A stretch of DNA of 64,000 nt, from NCBI GenBank assembly GCA_022820125.1, contig JAJEGA010000011.1:1-64000 (forward strand), in the 5' to 3' direction. Shown here in pieces: positions 55,422 to 64,000 of this stretch. Below the pieces are notes generated by a model. It had not been told where the DNA came from and searched no databases. It saw nothing but the letters and a program-made list of their open reading frames with translations. Source of the stretch: Anaerolineae bacterium (GTDB lineage Bacteria > Chloroflexota > Anaerolineae > Aggregatilineales > Phototrophicaceae). Position 1 is the stretch's first letter, and each line of letters begins with the position of its first letter. A program made the position numbers and the translations under genes.

Positions 55422-56540
55422 ATGACCCAAGATCGATATCCCAGCGCTGCGCATCCAGCCGATGCTGAGCACATCACCGTCTATTACGACAGCGGTTATT
55501 TCGCCGGTTGGCCCTTCAACCACGGCTTCAAAGCCTTCTCCAAAGACGAGTTGCTGGTCAGTTTTTCGCGCGGTCGCTGCGATTATACAGCGCGGCATGA
55601 CCTGGGGCATCATGTGGTGGACGCGCGCGGCGGCGAGTACGTCACGCTGCGCTCATCCGATGGCGGGCGCGCCTGGCCCCTCGAAGGCTTGCAGACCTTG
55701 GGCTCGCGCCAGGATATCGAGCGCCCGCTCCATCAGAAGCCCGCGGAGATCCCATCACAACCTTGCGCTTGGAATGCGCCCGATTTCTTCCTTACAGCCG
55801 GCTTCGGCATTCCACCCGAGCGCGACCAGGACATGGGTTACATCCAGTACAGTCGCGATCGGGGGCGAACATGGGAAGGTCCCTATCGTATGCCCACCTT
55901 TGGCTTCGCCTGGGTGCAGGTCAAGCCGGATTACATCGTGCGGCCCGATGGGGTTGTGCTGCTATTTGTGACGGTGGGGCTGGGAGACGGCGCGGCGAGC
56001 AATCGCATCGTGGCTGTCTATGCTTCGCCCGATGCCGGCTTGAGCTGGCATTATCTGGCGCCGATCATAGCGACATCGCCCGATGCTCGCTTCACCAAAC
56101 GCTATTACGCCAGCCCGGCGCTGCTGGACGATGGCCGGATTTTGGTCGCTCTGCGCTGCCAGATGGACGCGCGCAACGCTTGGCCCGAAATCTTCGAATC
56201 GAGTGACGGCGGCCGGTGTTGGCGCTTCGTTTCACGGCTGAGCGATTGGGGCGGTCCCACGGATTTGACCTTGCTCGAAGACGGTCGTTTGCTGGCGGTA
56301 TACGGCTATCGCGTCCCGCCTTTTGGCATCCGCGCCCGCGTCTCCGAAGACGATGGCGCCACTTGGGGACCGGAGCTCATCCTGCGCGCTGACGGCGGCT
56401 CCTGGGATCTGGGTTATCCGCGAACGGCGCTGCTGGGCGGCGGCAAAGTCATCAGCGTTTATTATTTCAACCGGGCTGATGATAAGATCCAGCTTGATGG
56501 CGGCGTCCGTCATATCGCCGCGACGATATTTAGGCCTTAG
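55422..56540 (+). CDS. sialidase-like BNR/Asp-box protein
   Basis: Six-bladed propeller protein of 372 residues with five Asp boxes: SSDGGRAW, SRDRGRTW, SPDAGLSW, SSDGGRCW and SEDDGATW. It belongs to the exo-sialidase/neuraminidase-like superfamily. An N-terminal FSRGRCDY could supply an active-site Arg, but the full Arg triad is not evident, so sialic acid cleavage is uncertain. No signal peptide. ATG 55422 has AAGGACA upstream. It is first in a four-gene operon. Confidence 0.85.
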   Translation: MTQDRYPSAAHPADAEHITVYYDSGYFAGWPFNHGFKAFSKDELLVSFSRGRCDYTARHDLGHHVVDARGGEYVTLRSSDGGRAWPLEGLQTLGSRQDIERPLHQKPAEIPSQPCAWNAPDFFLTAGFGIPPERDQDMGYIQYSRDRGRTWEGPYRMPTFGFAWVQVKPDYIVRPDGVVLLFVTVGLGDGAASNRIVAVYASPDAGLSWHYLAPIIATSPDARFTKRYYASPALLDDGRILVALRCQMDARNAWPEIFESSDGGRCWRFVSRLSDWGGPTDLTLLEDGRLLAVYGYRVPPFGIRARVSEDDGATWGPELILRADGGSWDLGYPRTALLGGGKVISVYYFNRADDKIQLDGGVRHIAATIFRP

Positions 56541-56552
56541 GAGACTCGTTAA

Positions 56553-57659
56553 GTGAAAATAACTGACGCGCAATTGCGCCAATACCGCTGGGAGCGCGGC
56601 AAGCCTATCCGCAACGGCTTGCACACCTATACCCACAGCGGCTTGAACCTGCTGCGGATCGACACCGATGAGGGCATCAGCGGCATTGGCTGGGCGCATA
56701 AGCCGCAGACGCTCGGCATGGCGAAAGTGGCGGCAGGCTTGCTGGAGCACTTCAAGCCGATGCTGATCGGCGAAGACCCATTCAATTATCGCCGCATCTG
56801 GCAAAGGCTCTGGACGCCGAAGCTGGTCGGGCGGCGCGGCATCACCACGCGTTTCATCAGCGCCATCGATATCGCGCTCTGGGATTTGGTGGGAAAGGCG
56901 ACCGGGCAATCGGTGCATAAGCTGCTGGGCGCGGCGCAAGATCGCGTGCCCGCTTATATCGCCGGCGGCTATTATGGCGAAGGCAAAGGCTTGCCAGAGC
57001 TCGCGGCGGAAATGGAAGCGAACCTGGACCTCGGCGCCAAAGCGGTCAAGATGAAGATCGGCGGCGCGTCAATCGCCGAGGATGTCGAGCGTGTGCGCGT
57101 CGTCCGCGAGACGATCGGCGACGATGTCAAGCTGATGGTGGACGCCAACTGCGCCTACAGCGTTCGCGAGGCGATCCAAATCGCGCGCAAAATGGAACCT
57201 TACGACATCTTTTGGTTCGAGGAGCCGCTGCCGCCGGATGATTATCGCGGACACGCTCGCTTGGCGCAGGCGACCGCCATCCCAATCGCCACCGGCGAAA
57301 ACGAGTATACCCGCTACGGCTTCCGCGATCTCATCGCTCACGACGCCGCCGCCATCTACAACGCCGATGCGCAGGTGCTCGGCGGCATCACCGAGTTCAT
57401 GAATGTGGCTGCCTTGGCCGCCGCCCATGACCTGCACATCGCGCCCCACGGCGATCAGGAGATCCATCTGCACTTGGTCGGGGCGATTCCAAACGGGCTC
57501 ATCGTCGAATTCTATCGCGAGACGGTCGATGTCAATCGCGGGCGCATGTTTGAAGAAAAGCTGGCGCTGGATGATGACGGCTGGCTGACGATTCCCCAGC
57601 GTCCCGGTTTGGGCGTCACGCCGAATTACGAATTTCTGGAGCGATTTCGGCTGAACTGA
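56553..57659 (+). CDS. enolase-superfamily (mandelate racemase-like) enzyme
   Basis: Dehydratase/epimerase of 368 residues. The capping domain includes residues 20-40. Barrel motifs seen are AVKMKIG (acid/base Lys), MVDANCAYS (first metal ligand), WFEEPLPP (second), ATGENEYTR (third) and a catalytic His in IAPHGDQEIHL. This fits sugar-acid dehydratases of the mandelate racemase subgroup. Start GTG 56553 lies 12 bases after the sialidase-like stop, with AGGAGA overlapping that stop, so the two are co-translated. Confidence 0.92.
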   Translation: MKITDAQLRQYRWERGKPIRNGLHTYTHSGLNLLRIDTDEGISGIGWAHKPQTLGMAKVAAGLLEHFKPMLIGEDPFNYRRIWQRLWTPKLVGRRGITTRFISAIDIALWDLVGKATGQSVHKLLGAAQDRVPAYIAGGYYGEGKGLPELAAEMEANLDLGAKAVKMKIGGASIAEDVERVRVVRETIGDDVKLMVDANCAYSVREAIQIARKMEPYDIFWFEEPLPPDDYRGHARLAQATAIPIATGENEYTRYGFRDLIAHDAAAIYNADAQVLGGITEFMNVAALAAAHDLHIAPHGDQEIHLHLVGAIPNGLIVEFYRETVDVNRGRMFEEKLALDDDGWLTIPQRPGLGVTPNYEFLERFRLN

Positions 57660-57687
57660 AATTTTAGGCACACTGCGAATATACCGT

Positions 57688-58509
57688 ATGTCGACTTCCG
57701 AACGCCTTGAAAGCCCGCGCGACAAGGGATCCCCGTTCCTCTACTGTCGAACGTCATTCATCGCCTATGGCGCGGATCCTCGGTTCTCGTATTGCTTGTA
57801 CGTGCCAGATGAGATTCGGCAGATTTGCGTTTACGTGCACGGGACCTACCGCGATGCCGCCATCTATCGCGATCAACTCACGGACTTCGCCGTCCGCAAT
57901 CAAGCTCTGCTGGTCTGCCCGTTATTCCCCGCCGGTCTCATCGACCCGCTAGATGTCGAAAACTACAAGCTCTTGCTCTACCGCGGCATTCGCTTCGATC
58001 GGATTCTGCTGGGCATGATCGATGAGATACGCCAGCGCTACTCGGTCTCTTTCAAGCGATTCATGCTGGGCGGGTTTTCCGGCGGCGCGCAATTCGCCCA
58101 TCGCTTCGCTTATTTTTACGCGGAGCGCTTGACCGCCCTGTCGCTGGCGGCGCCGGGCCGCGTGACCCTGCTCGATGAATCGCTTAACTGGTGGAGCGGC
58201 ATAGGCGACGCCGAGCGACTCTTCGGCCGCGCCATTGATATTCCTGCTCTGCGCGCGCTGCCGATCCAGCTATTGGTCGGCGAGAATGATGATGACGATA
58301 TCACCATTAAGAAGGGCGATCGCTGGTGGGTTCCCGGCGCCAATCGAGCGGGCGTCAACCGCCGCGAACGACTCGATTCGCTCTACCGGCAATATCAGCA
58401 GATCGGCTGTGACGCGCGACTGGAAGCGATCGCGAACTGCGGACATGACTGGCAGCCCCTGCGAGACGCGACAATTCGCTTCTTTGAGGAATCATCTATA
58501 TCGGAATAG
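57688..58509 (+). CDS. alpha/beta hydrolase
   Basis: Hydrolase of 273 residues. The nucleophile elbow is GGFSGGAQF, the acid is in LLVGENDDDDI, and the His is in NCGHDW. The oxyanion region is VYVHGTYRDAA. Substrate unknown, but position after an acid dehydratase suggests ester or lactone cleavage. No Shine-Dalgarno is seen before ATG 57688. Confidence 0.82.
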   Translation: MSTSERLESPRDKGSPFLYCRTSFIAYGADPRFSYCLYVPDEIRQICVYVHGTYRDAAIYRDQLTDFAVRNQALLVCPLFPAGLIDPLDVENYKLLLYRGIRFDRILLGMIDEIRQRYSVSFKRFMLGGFSGGAQFAHRFAYFYAERLTALSLAAPGRVTLLDESLNWWSGIGDAERLFGRAIDIPALRALPIQLLVGENDDDDITIKKGDRWWVPGANRAGVNRRERLDSLYRQYQQIGCDARLEAIANCGHDWQPLRDATIRFFEESSISE

Positions 58510-58531
58510 CATCGGACCGGAGCGAGATATC

Positions 58532-59707
58532 ATGACGCCAAAAAGCGAAGCCAATGGCGATCCAGCGATTGCCGCTGGCAAACAGTCCCCAAGCAGCGAT
58601 GCCTACGAGCCTAAGGCGATCGCGCATGGCGCCGGCATCATGCCGCGCGACTTCTCGATTTCGCTGGCAGCCAAAGGCGCCGATGCCTATCTGCGCGAGC
58701 CGGGGTCCGAACGCGTTCAGCGCATGCGCGGCTTTGAAGACCAATTCAGCGACATCATCGATTACATCGTACGCATCACCCATCGCATCTGGGAAGAAAA
58801 AGACATCGGTTATATCTACGACACCTATCGCCATAATTCGCGCGTTTACGATGACTTCGGGCTGCAATACGGCAACGAGAAAATCGTCGCCGATACCGCC
58901 CACACGATCAACGCCTTCCCCGATATCCGCCTCTACGCCGACGAGATAATCTGGGCGGGGGATGACGAAATCGGCTTCCATACCTCGCACCGCACGGTTA
59001 TCAGCGGACACAACACCGGCTACAGCAAGTTTGGTCCGCCGACGGGCAGAAAGGTAACGCTCTGGTGCATCGCCAATTGCGTCTCGCTGGAGAATGAAAT
59101 CTTCGCCGAATGGGTCAGCTACGACACCGCCGGGCTCGTGCGCCAGCTCGGCTTTGACCTGCGCGAGACGGCGCGCAGCCTGGGCAAGGCAATGGCGGAC
59201 GCGGGCATCGAAGATCGGCCCTTTGGCGAAGCGGAGCGGCTGCCAGGCCAGGGCAAGCCAGCCCGCCTGATGCCGAGCAATGAGAGTGGCTTCGACATTG
59301 AGGAATTCATTCGCCGCTCCTGGCACAATATCTGGAATCGCCGCAGCCTGCAAGAAGTGACCCGCGCCTACGACCGCTCGCTCGTCTTCCGCGGCAGCAG
59401 CGGACGCGTCATCTATGGACGTGGCGACTATCAATCTTTCATCCTGGGGATGCTGGCGATGTTCCCCGACGCCATGCTGCAAATCGATGACATTTACTGG
59501 ATGGGCAATGATGCCGACGGCTATCTGGCTTCGGTGCGCTGGAGCTTGATCGGCACGCATCGTGGCTTTGGCGTCTATGGCGCGCCGACCGGACACCGCG
59601 TCAATATGTGGGGCATCACTCAGCAGGAGATCAAAGCGGGCTTGATACAAAAGGAGTGGATGATGTTCAACGAATTCGCCGTTATGCAGCAGATTTATCG
59701 CGATTGA
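58532..59707 (+). CDS. double NTF2-like (SnoaL/ester cyclase-type) protein
   Basis: Protein of 391 residues with two tandem NTF2-like cone domains (about 70-190 and 260-390). Each shows the helix-then-sheet pattern: ITHRIWEEKDIGYIYDTYRHNSRVYD with FPDIRLYADEIIW, and SWHNIWNRRSLQEVTRAYDRS with FPDAMLQIDDIYW. The domains are clearly duplicated within the gene, including the parallel GPPTGRKV and GAPTGHRV loops. SnoaL-type enzymes act as cyclases, isomerases or dehydratases. ATG 58532 has GGAGCGAG upstream. It is last of the operon. Confidence 0.82.
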   Translation: MTPKSEANGDPAIAAGKQSPSSDAYEPKAIAHGAGIMPRDFSISLAAKGADAYLREPGSERVQRMRGFEDQFSDIIDYIVRITHRIWEEKDIGYIYDTYRHNSRVYDDFGLQYGNEKIVADTAHTINAFPDIRLYADEIIWAGDDEIGFHTSHRTVISGHNTGYSKFGPPTGRKVTLWCIANCVSLENEIFAEWVSYDTAGLVRQLGFDLRETARSLGKAMADAGIEDRPFGEAERLPGQGKPARLMPSNESGFDIEEFIRRSWHNIWNRRSLQEVTRAYDRSLVFRGSSGRVIYGRGDYQSFILGMLAMFPDAMLQIDDIYWMGNDADGYLASVRWSLIGTHRGFGVYGAPTGHRVNMWGITQQEIKAGLIQKEWMMFNEFAVMQQIYRD

Positions 59708-59813
59708 CTTGGATTCAACCCCGCTCCCGTTCGTTTGGGATCAGGACAGGTTTGAAGCGATCGTATATTTAAGCGGCAAGGCAACGATCACAAGCTTCTT
59801 AACTGGCGATATT

Positions 59814-59886
59814 TGTAGGGGCGACCTACCAGGTCGCCCGCAAAAATTGGCATGGCTGTTCGGGCGACTTGATAAGTCGCCCCTAC
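59814..59886. repeat. GTAGGGGCG hairpin-pair element, perfect arms
   Basis: Arms ACCT/AGGT around ACC and ACTT/AAGT around GAT, both perfect and different from each other. It separates the convergent operons at 59707 and 59914 and could fold as a bidirectional terminator. Confidence 0.85.
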
Positions 59887-59913
59887 ATGGTCCTTCCTCT
59901 GCGGGCTTGGGCA

Positions 59914-60858
59914 TCACGCCCCCCGCAGCCGCTCCGCTTCCAACGCGACCAGGCGCTCGCCATCGACGCCGACGCAGACGTTCACCAGAGGGCGGCTTTC
60001 CCATTCCGGCGGGATGCGGCCACCGGTGGCGGGCCAGGTCTTGCCGCGCCCCAACCCCAGCGCGCCGACGCGGATGGGCCAGCGCCGCAGGGTGAAAAGA
60101 TCGGGCTCAATCAAATAAGCGATCGCGCTGGAATCGTGCACATAGATGCCTTCGGCGTCGTAATTCGCTTCAAAATAATTGCGGTAATGCGGCAGGATGC
60201 GCGTGATATGAGCCGACAGGGGATTGCCGTGCGTCGCGTATTCGGCGATATGTTCGGGCTTCATATGCACGCGCAGGGTCACATCAAGCCCGACCATGGT
60301 CACTTGCCAATCAGCGCCGAAGACCAGATCGGCCGCTTCCGGATCGTTGCGGATATTGGCTTCAGCGGCGGGGCTGGCGTTGCCCGGCGCCAGCGCGTTC
60401 CCGCCCATCAGCACCACTTCGTCGACCCAGCCGGCGATGCGCGGTTCCAATCGCAGCGCCAGCGCGATATTGGTCAAGGGACCTATCGGGACCAGCGTGA
60501 TCTCGCCCGGATTGGCGCGCAGCTGTTCAACGATGAATTGAGCGGCGCTGAGGTCGATGGGCGCGCGCGCCGGGTCGGGCAAGAAGATATCGCCTTGTCC
60601 GTCTTCGCCATGCACGAAGGGGACCGGTCCTTCAAAGTCCCCGGTCAGCGCGTCGTCCGCGCCATGCGCCACCGGGATATCTGTACGCCCGGCGATTTCG
60701 AGCAGCCGCAGCGCGTTCTTGGTCGCCAGCTTGGTATGCACGTTGCCGAAGACGGTGGTCAGCCCGAGCAACTCCAGCTCCGGCGAACAGAGGGCGAAGA
60801 AGATCGCCATGGTGTCATCGACGCCGGGGTCGGTATCAATTATGATTTTGCGCGGCAT
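59914..60858 (-). CDS. inosine-uridine nucleoside N-ribohydrolase
   Basis: IUNH-family hydrolase of 314 residues that splits ribonucleosides into base and ribose. The N-terminal KIIIDTDPGVDDTMAI is the Asp cluster that binds Ca2+ and ribose. VPIGPLTNIA, VVLMGGN and NIRNDPEAA complete the family pattern. A catalytic His region in IYVHDSSAIAYL is present. ATG 60858 has AAGGAA upstream. It is the last gene of a five-gene minus-strand operon. Confidence 0.93.
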   Translation of the reverse strand: MPRKIIIDTDPGVDDTMAIFFALCSPELELLGLTTVFGNVHTKLATKNALRLLEIAGRTDIPVAHGADDALTGDFEGPVPFVHGEDGQGDIFLPDPARAPIDLSAAQFIVEQLRANPGEITLVPIGPLTNIALALRLEPRIAGWVDEVVLMGGNALAPGNASPAAEANIRNDPEAADLVFGADWQVTMVGLDVTLRVHMKPEHIAEYATHGNPLSAHITRILPHYRNYFEANYDAEGIYVHDSSAIAYLIEPDLFTLRRWPIRVGALGLGRGKTWPATGGRIPPEWESRPLVNVCVGVDGERLVALEAERLRGA

Positions 60859-60889
60859 AATCGTTCCTTCGTTAAACGAACTAACAATC

Positions 60890-61273
60890 TTATTGGGAAA
60901 CCAGTTCAGTGCGGTTAAGCGCAAAGTGCGCCACGCCAAAGAGATAGCAGAGCCCGGCGAGACCGCCAGTGAGCGCAATCAGAATCATCCACAAGACGGC
61001 ATGTCCAATCTGTTCGCCGAAACCGAAGTTACAACGCAGACTCGCGTTGGCGCCGCCACGCTCATCCACCATGACGATCGATTCCAGGATAAGCTTTGCG
61101 GCGGCATAGGGCCAGAATAAGAGGCCAATACCCAGCGTTAGCGTAGAGATGATCAACCAGATGACCACATGCCCAATAACTTGAAAGATTGACAGTTGCG
61201 TGCGGCAGCGTCCGATGGTCGCAGCCCGAGGCGCGCCCTGGAAGCTCATCTGATCGACCTTTTGCTTTTGCAT
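60890..61273 (-). CDS. small two-helix membrane protein
   Basis: Protein of 127 residues with two hydrophobic segments (VVIWLIISTLTLGIGLLFW and AVLWMILIALTGGLAGLCYLF) and conserved-looking LGIGLLFWPYAAAKL. It resembles DUF6693-type small proteins. An AAGGAG site precedes ATG 61273. It sits inside the nucleoside operon, 31 bases before the hydrolase, perhaps only as a passenger. Confidence 0.7.
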   Translation of the reverse strand: MQKQKVDQMSFQGAPRAATIGRCRTQLSIFQVIGHVVIWLIISTLTLGIGLLFWPYAAAKLILESIVMVDERGGANASLRCNFGFGEQIGHAVLWMILIALTGGLAGLCYLFGVAHFALNRTELVSQ

Positions 61274-61309
61274 CGAGTGCTCCTTCCCGTGTTTAAGGTA
61301 AGCAATTGC

Positions 61310-61717
61310 TCAGCCAGCGATGATCTTGACCTGTATCTCGCGCTTGCGCGGACCATCGAATTCGTAGAACAGGATGCTCTGCGACCAACCGACCAGCAGC
61401 TCGCCCCCGTCAATCGCCAGGGTGATGCTGTTGCCGACCAGGGTGGCTTTGATATGGGCGGCGGCATCGGCGGGCGTGTCGTATTGGTGGATGAAATCGA
61501 CCCGCGTTGGCACCAGGCGCCGGAGATCGGCTACGATATCGGCTGGCGTCGCCGGATCCATGCCCGAGTTGAGGGTGATGGCGGCGGTGGTATGGGGCAC
61601 GATCAGGGCGCAGATGCCGGCATCCACGCCGCTCTGGGCGACCAGCGCCTTGGCTTCCGCCGTAATGTCCACCAGCGCATCGCCCGCCGGCGTCTCGATG
61701 GTGATGGTCTTCAGCAT
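61310..61717 (-). CDS. YjbQ / UPF0047 family protein
   Basis: Protein of 135 residues of the YjbQ family, implicated in thiamine-phosphate synthase side activity but without a settled role. Hallmarks are CALIVPHTTAAITLN and the C-terminal GWSQSILFYEFDGPRKREIQVKI. Its start lies inside the PfkB gene (7-base overlap, 61711-61717), so it is translationally coupled. Confidence 0.9.
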   Translation of the reverse strand: MLKTITIETPAGDALVDITAEAKALVAQSGVDAGICALIVPHTTAAITLNSGMDPATPADIVADLRRLVPTRVDFIHQYDTPADAAAHIKATLVGNSITLAIDGGELLVGWSQSILFYEFDGPRKREIQVKIIAG

Positions 61718-62667
61718 AATAAGTTGATTCCTGTATTCTCTCGTTCGAGCAGAGCCTGCGTTTCGGCGCATGACGGAACCGCGGTACCGGCGCCGGACCT
61801 AGTCACGCTGGCCGCGCCCATCGCATTGGCGATTGTGCCACATTCCAGCGGAGAATACCCGTTCAGATCGGCCCAAATGTAGGCGCCGGCAAAGGCATCA
61901 CCCGCGCCGACCGTATCGACGACATCAACGGCGAAGCCCGGGCAAGTCAGATCGATTGACGGCGACAGGACGCGACAGCCCGCTTCGGCGAGTTTGAGCG
62001 CGATCGTCAGCTGCCGGTAATGCTGGCAAAGGCGGCGGCAAGCATCGGCTCCGCGCTCGCCAGCGGCGACGAACGGGATCTCGCCTTCGGTCAGGAACAG
62101 CACATGGCATTGCGCCAAAACCCGATCCACCTGCGCCGGAGAAAGCTGACGCGAAAAGGGACCAACATCGAAGTAAAGCGGGCGCCCATGCGCCGCGAGC
62201 CAGTTCAATACGCCGTCAACTAATCCCAACAGCCGCGCTTCCGCCAGCGTATAGCCGGGGATGAAGACAGCATCGGCTGCCGAAAGACGCGCTTCCGCCT
62301 CCGCCGTGAATCCGATATGCGCGCCCGCGCCGTAATGACCGAGAAAGACATGACCGCCCCGCTCCGCATCGGCGAGCGCAATGACAGTGGTTGTGGTGCT
62401 GCCGGGCGGGATTACAAGCGCCGAGGTATCGACTGCGGCTTCAACAAGGATATCCAGCAGCATCCGCCCCTGATGGTCGTCGCCGATTGTCCCCAGGGCG
62501 GCGACATCGAGCCCCATATTGCGTGCCGCCAGGATGGTGGTGCAAGCGCCACCCGCTTCATAGCGCAGCGATTTCACTGTTTGATGCTGGTCGGGGAGCA
62601 GCGGCAGTTGGGCGTCGAGCACAATATCGACGACCAGATCGCCGACGGTGACCAAGCATTTAGGCAT
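61711..62667 (-). CDS. PfkB-family carbohydrate/nucleoside kinase
   Basis: Ribokinase-type kinase of 318 residues. VGDLVVDIV opens the fold, GGACTTILAARNMGL is the N-terminal family signature (Gly-Gly), and VDTVGAGDAFAGAYI is the C-terminal signature with the catalytic Asp. It probably phosphorylates ribose or a nucleoside released by its operon partners. ATG 62667 is 2 bases after the stop of the upstream ADP-ribosylglycohydrolase gene, so the two are coupled. Confidence 0.92.
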   Translation of the reverse strand: MPKCLVTVGDLVVDIVLDAQLPLLPDQHQTVKSLRYEAGGACTTILAARNMGLDVAALGTIGDDHQGRMLLDILVEAAVDTSALVIPPGSTTTTVIALADAERGGHVFLGHYGAGAHIGFTAEAEARLSAADAVFIPGYTLAEARLLGLVDGVLNWLAAHGRPLYFDVGPFSRQLSPAQVDRVLAQCHVLFLTEGEIPFVAAGERGADACRRLCQHYRQLTIALKLAEAGCRVLSPSIDLTCPGFAVDVVDTVGAGDAFAGAYIWADLNGYSPLECGTIANAMGAASVTRSGAGTAVPSCAETQALLERENTGINLLC

Positions 62668-62669
62668 GT

Positions 62670-63677
62670 TTAAGCAATGCGCTCCGACTTCTGGATCAGC
62701 GTCAAGAGCCCGGCGGCAATTGCCCGCACACCGTATTCTTGAAAGACGGCGTCGTTCTCCAAAACTGCCACGTCTTCCGCCGGGATCGCGCCGAAGCCGG
62801 CGAAGCCGCCCGCCATGGCGCAAGCGATCGCGCCGATGGTATCAGCATCGCCGGAGAGATTCGCCGCCAGGATCGCCGTCTCCTTGGGATCGCCACCAGC
62901 CAGCGCCAAAATGCCGAATGCCGCGCCGACCGTCTCCGGCACGTTCAGAGTGGCGCCAACTTCATCAAATATCCGCCGCAGTTTCGCGCCCACGTCGTCG
63001 TCGCCGCTCGCTATCGCCAGCGCCTGCTCAATCTTGAAAACCACCGAGCAGCCGAACCAGCGCCGTCCATGCTCCGCGCCGAGTTCAGCGCCGCGCAGCC
63101 CAGCCGCAATGACCGAATCGAGCGAACTGCCTTCCACCATCGCCATCGCTACCGCCGCCGCCACCGCCGCCGCGCCCGAAACCGCCGGCTGGGTGAAATG
63201 AGTCGGCATGCAGACGGTGACGGCAGCGGCGACGGCGCCCTCGATATCGCCCGGATGCAGCAAACCGATTGGGGCGATGCGCATTGGCGCGCCGTTGGTA
63301 TCGCCCCACAAGCCGGTCGCCCGCGGATCTTCGCCCGCCTTCAGCGCATTCATGCCGCGCCGAGTGCTGGGTCCGACGTAGGGCGAATTGTCGCCATCGA
63401 CGCGGTCGTACCAGGCGGTCAGCCCGCTGACGGCCGCCTCCAACGTGACGCCGCCCGCGTCAATCACCCCCTGCGCGATCGAGAAAGCCTGCTCGGAATC
63501 ATCGGTGATGCGCCCGGCGGGCAAACCGGCATGCACAATGTGGTCATCGGGAGCGGAGTGCCAGCTATCGAGCCAGCCGAAACAGCGCTCGGTGTCATCC
63601 GGGTGCACCTGCGCCGGCATGGCGAAGGCGTCGCCGAGGGCTTGGCCATAGAGGCAGCCGAGGATTTTGTTTAGCAT
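62670..63677 (-). CDS. ADP-ribosylglycohydrolase, classical short form
   Basis: Protein of 335 residues without the N-terminal extension of the four tandem copies. ILGCLYGQALGDAFAMP is the usual DraG-like start. GRITDDSEQA and SGDADTIGAIACAMAG hold the binuclear metal ligands. It heads an operon with a PfkB kinase, YjbQ and a nucleoside hydrolase, so cleavage of a riboside or ADP-ribosyl bond followed by phosphorylation is likely. ATG 63677 matches the family start. Confidence 0.92.
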   Translation of the reverse strand: MLNKILGCLYGQALGDAFAMPAQVHPDDTERCFGWLDSWHSAPDDHIVHAGLPAGRITDDSEQAFSIAQGVIDAGGVTLEAAVSGLTAWYDRVDGDNSPYVGPSTRRGMNALKAGEDPRATGLWGDTNGAPMRIAPIGLLHPGDIEGAVAAAVTVCMPTHFTQPAVSGAAAVAAAVAMAMVEGSSLDSVIAAGLRGAELGAEHGRRWFGCSVVFKIEQALAIASGDDDVGAKLRRIFDEVGATLNVPETVGAAFGILALAGGDPKETAILAANLSGDADTIGAIACAMAGGFAGFGAIPAEDVAVLENDAVFQEYGVRAIAAGLLTLIQKSERIA

Positions 63678-63863
63678 ATACAATTGCGACTCCTGTCCGC
63701 GACGTTCAATATGTAGGGGTGACTCAACCGCATTGTCTACGCGCAACAGCGGGCCTCCCATGCTATCTGCGTCTCAGCGGTTAGCACTCCACCTAAATTG
63801 ATATGCGCCCGCTTTCGAGCCAGTCGCCAGCGTAGAATACGATTCGAGATTTCGTAGCTCAAC

Positions 63864-64000
63864 TTAGAGCGGCTGTCTACGTTCTTCAAGCTCTTTGCGG
63901 ATGGCGTCGAGCAACTCAACGCTTCTGGCGTGGTATTGATTGGCGGCGCCTAATTTGTCCTCAAGGCGCTGCATATCCGTCTTAACTTCTTTACGTAGTT
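63864..64000 (-). CDS. C-terminal fragment of coiled-coil protein (runs off window)
   Basis: On the minus strand an open frame enters from beyond the window edge and ends in TAA at 63864-63866. The 44 visible residues (DMQRLEDKLGAANQYHARS then LLDAIRKELEERRQPL) form a charged amphipathic coiled coil. The 186 bases between it and the ADP-ribosylglycohydrolase start contain a degenerate GTAGGGGTG motif near 63713. Confidence 0.6.
   Translation of the reverse strand, partial: LRKEVKTDMQRLEDKLGAANQYHARSVELLDAIRKELEERRQPL

Noticed and set aside
63737-63919. 60-codon minus-strand frame near the right edge
   Set aside because: A different frame (63864-64000), entering from the edge, has clear coiled-coil coding character and overlaps it.

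Overview
This window is ordinary bacterial chromosome, GC-rich (roughly 60%), with about 58 protein genes and no rRNA, tRNA or CRISPR array that I can see. I infer a Chloroflexota (Anaerolineae-like) bacterium. The clues are a surface vWA protein with a very long TPTDTPVPTDT stalk, GAF-PAS-cyclase proteins, extended -10 promoters of the form TGCTACAAT, a dense family of GTAGGGGCG hairpin repeats, and many Ldh_2, PhyH, sulfatase, mandelate-racemase and ADP-ribosylglycohydrolase genes. The assignment rests on gene style only; no marker rRNA is present.

Layout. 1-8.6 kb: FHA protein, sulfatase, polytopic membrane protein, Ldh_2 dehydrogenase, helical-repeat protein, secreted cyclophilin, DUF2461 protein. 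8.7-14.6 kb: repeat-stalked vWA surface protein, small four-helix membrane protein, GT4 glycosyltransferase, CxxC zinc-ribbon protein. 14.8-16.0 kb: three small phage-structural-like genes. 16.2-26.8 kb (minus strand): recF, a beta-propeller protein, a TIGR03943/DUF318 permease pair, two overlapping GAF-PAS-class III cyclase genes, an FAD oxidoreductase and tsaD. 26.9-37.2 kb is accessory: a split OLD-like ATPase/TOPRIM pair, a DNA methyltransferase fused to an Mrr-like nuclease domain, an XRE/ImmA-IrrE protein carrying a nested YjzC-like gene, and an orphan HK97-type portal gene. 37.3-47.9 kb: FHA and M23 proteins, M20 peptidase, SDR, SWIM protein, EEP hydrolase, aminotransferase, PhyH, five-bladed-propeller hydrolase. 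48-55 kb: four tandem ADP-ribosylglycohydrolase paralogs separated by blocks of hairpin repeat. 55.4-59.7 kb: a catabolic operon (sialidase-like, enolase-superfamily, alpha/beta hydrolase, double NTF2-like). 59.9-63.7 kb (minus): a nucleoside/ribose-type salvage operon (ADP-ribosylglycohydrolase, PfkB kinase, YjbQ, membrane protein, nucleoside hydrolase).

The strongest unusual signal is the cyclase pair at 20566-24101. One protein keeps both metal-binding aspartates but has lost the transition-state Asn and Arg. Its translationally coupled partner keeps Lys, Asn and Arg but has lost one of the aspartates. Together they would make one complete active site, as the C1 and C2 halves of mammalian adenylyl cyclase do.

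The second is the hairpin repeat family. Its flanks are constant, but the stem arms differ from copy to copy and still pair. Copies surround every tandem ADP-ribosylglycohydrolase gene and in two places supply a gene's stop codon.
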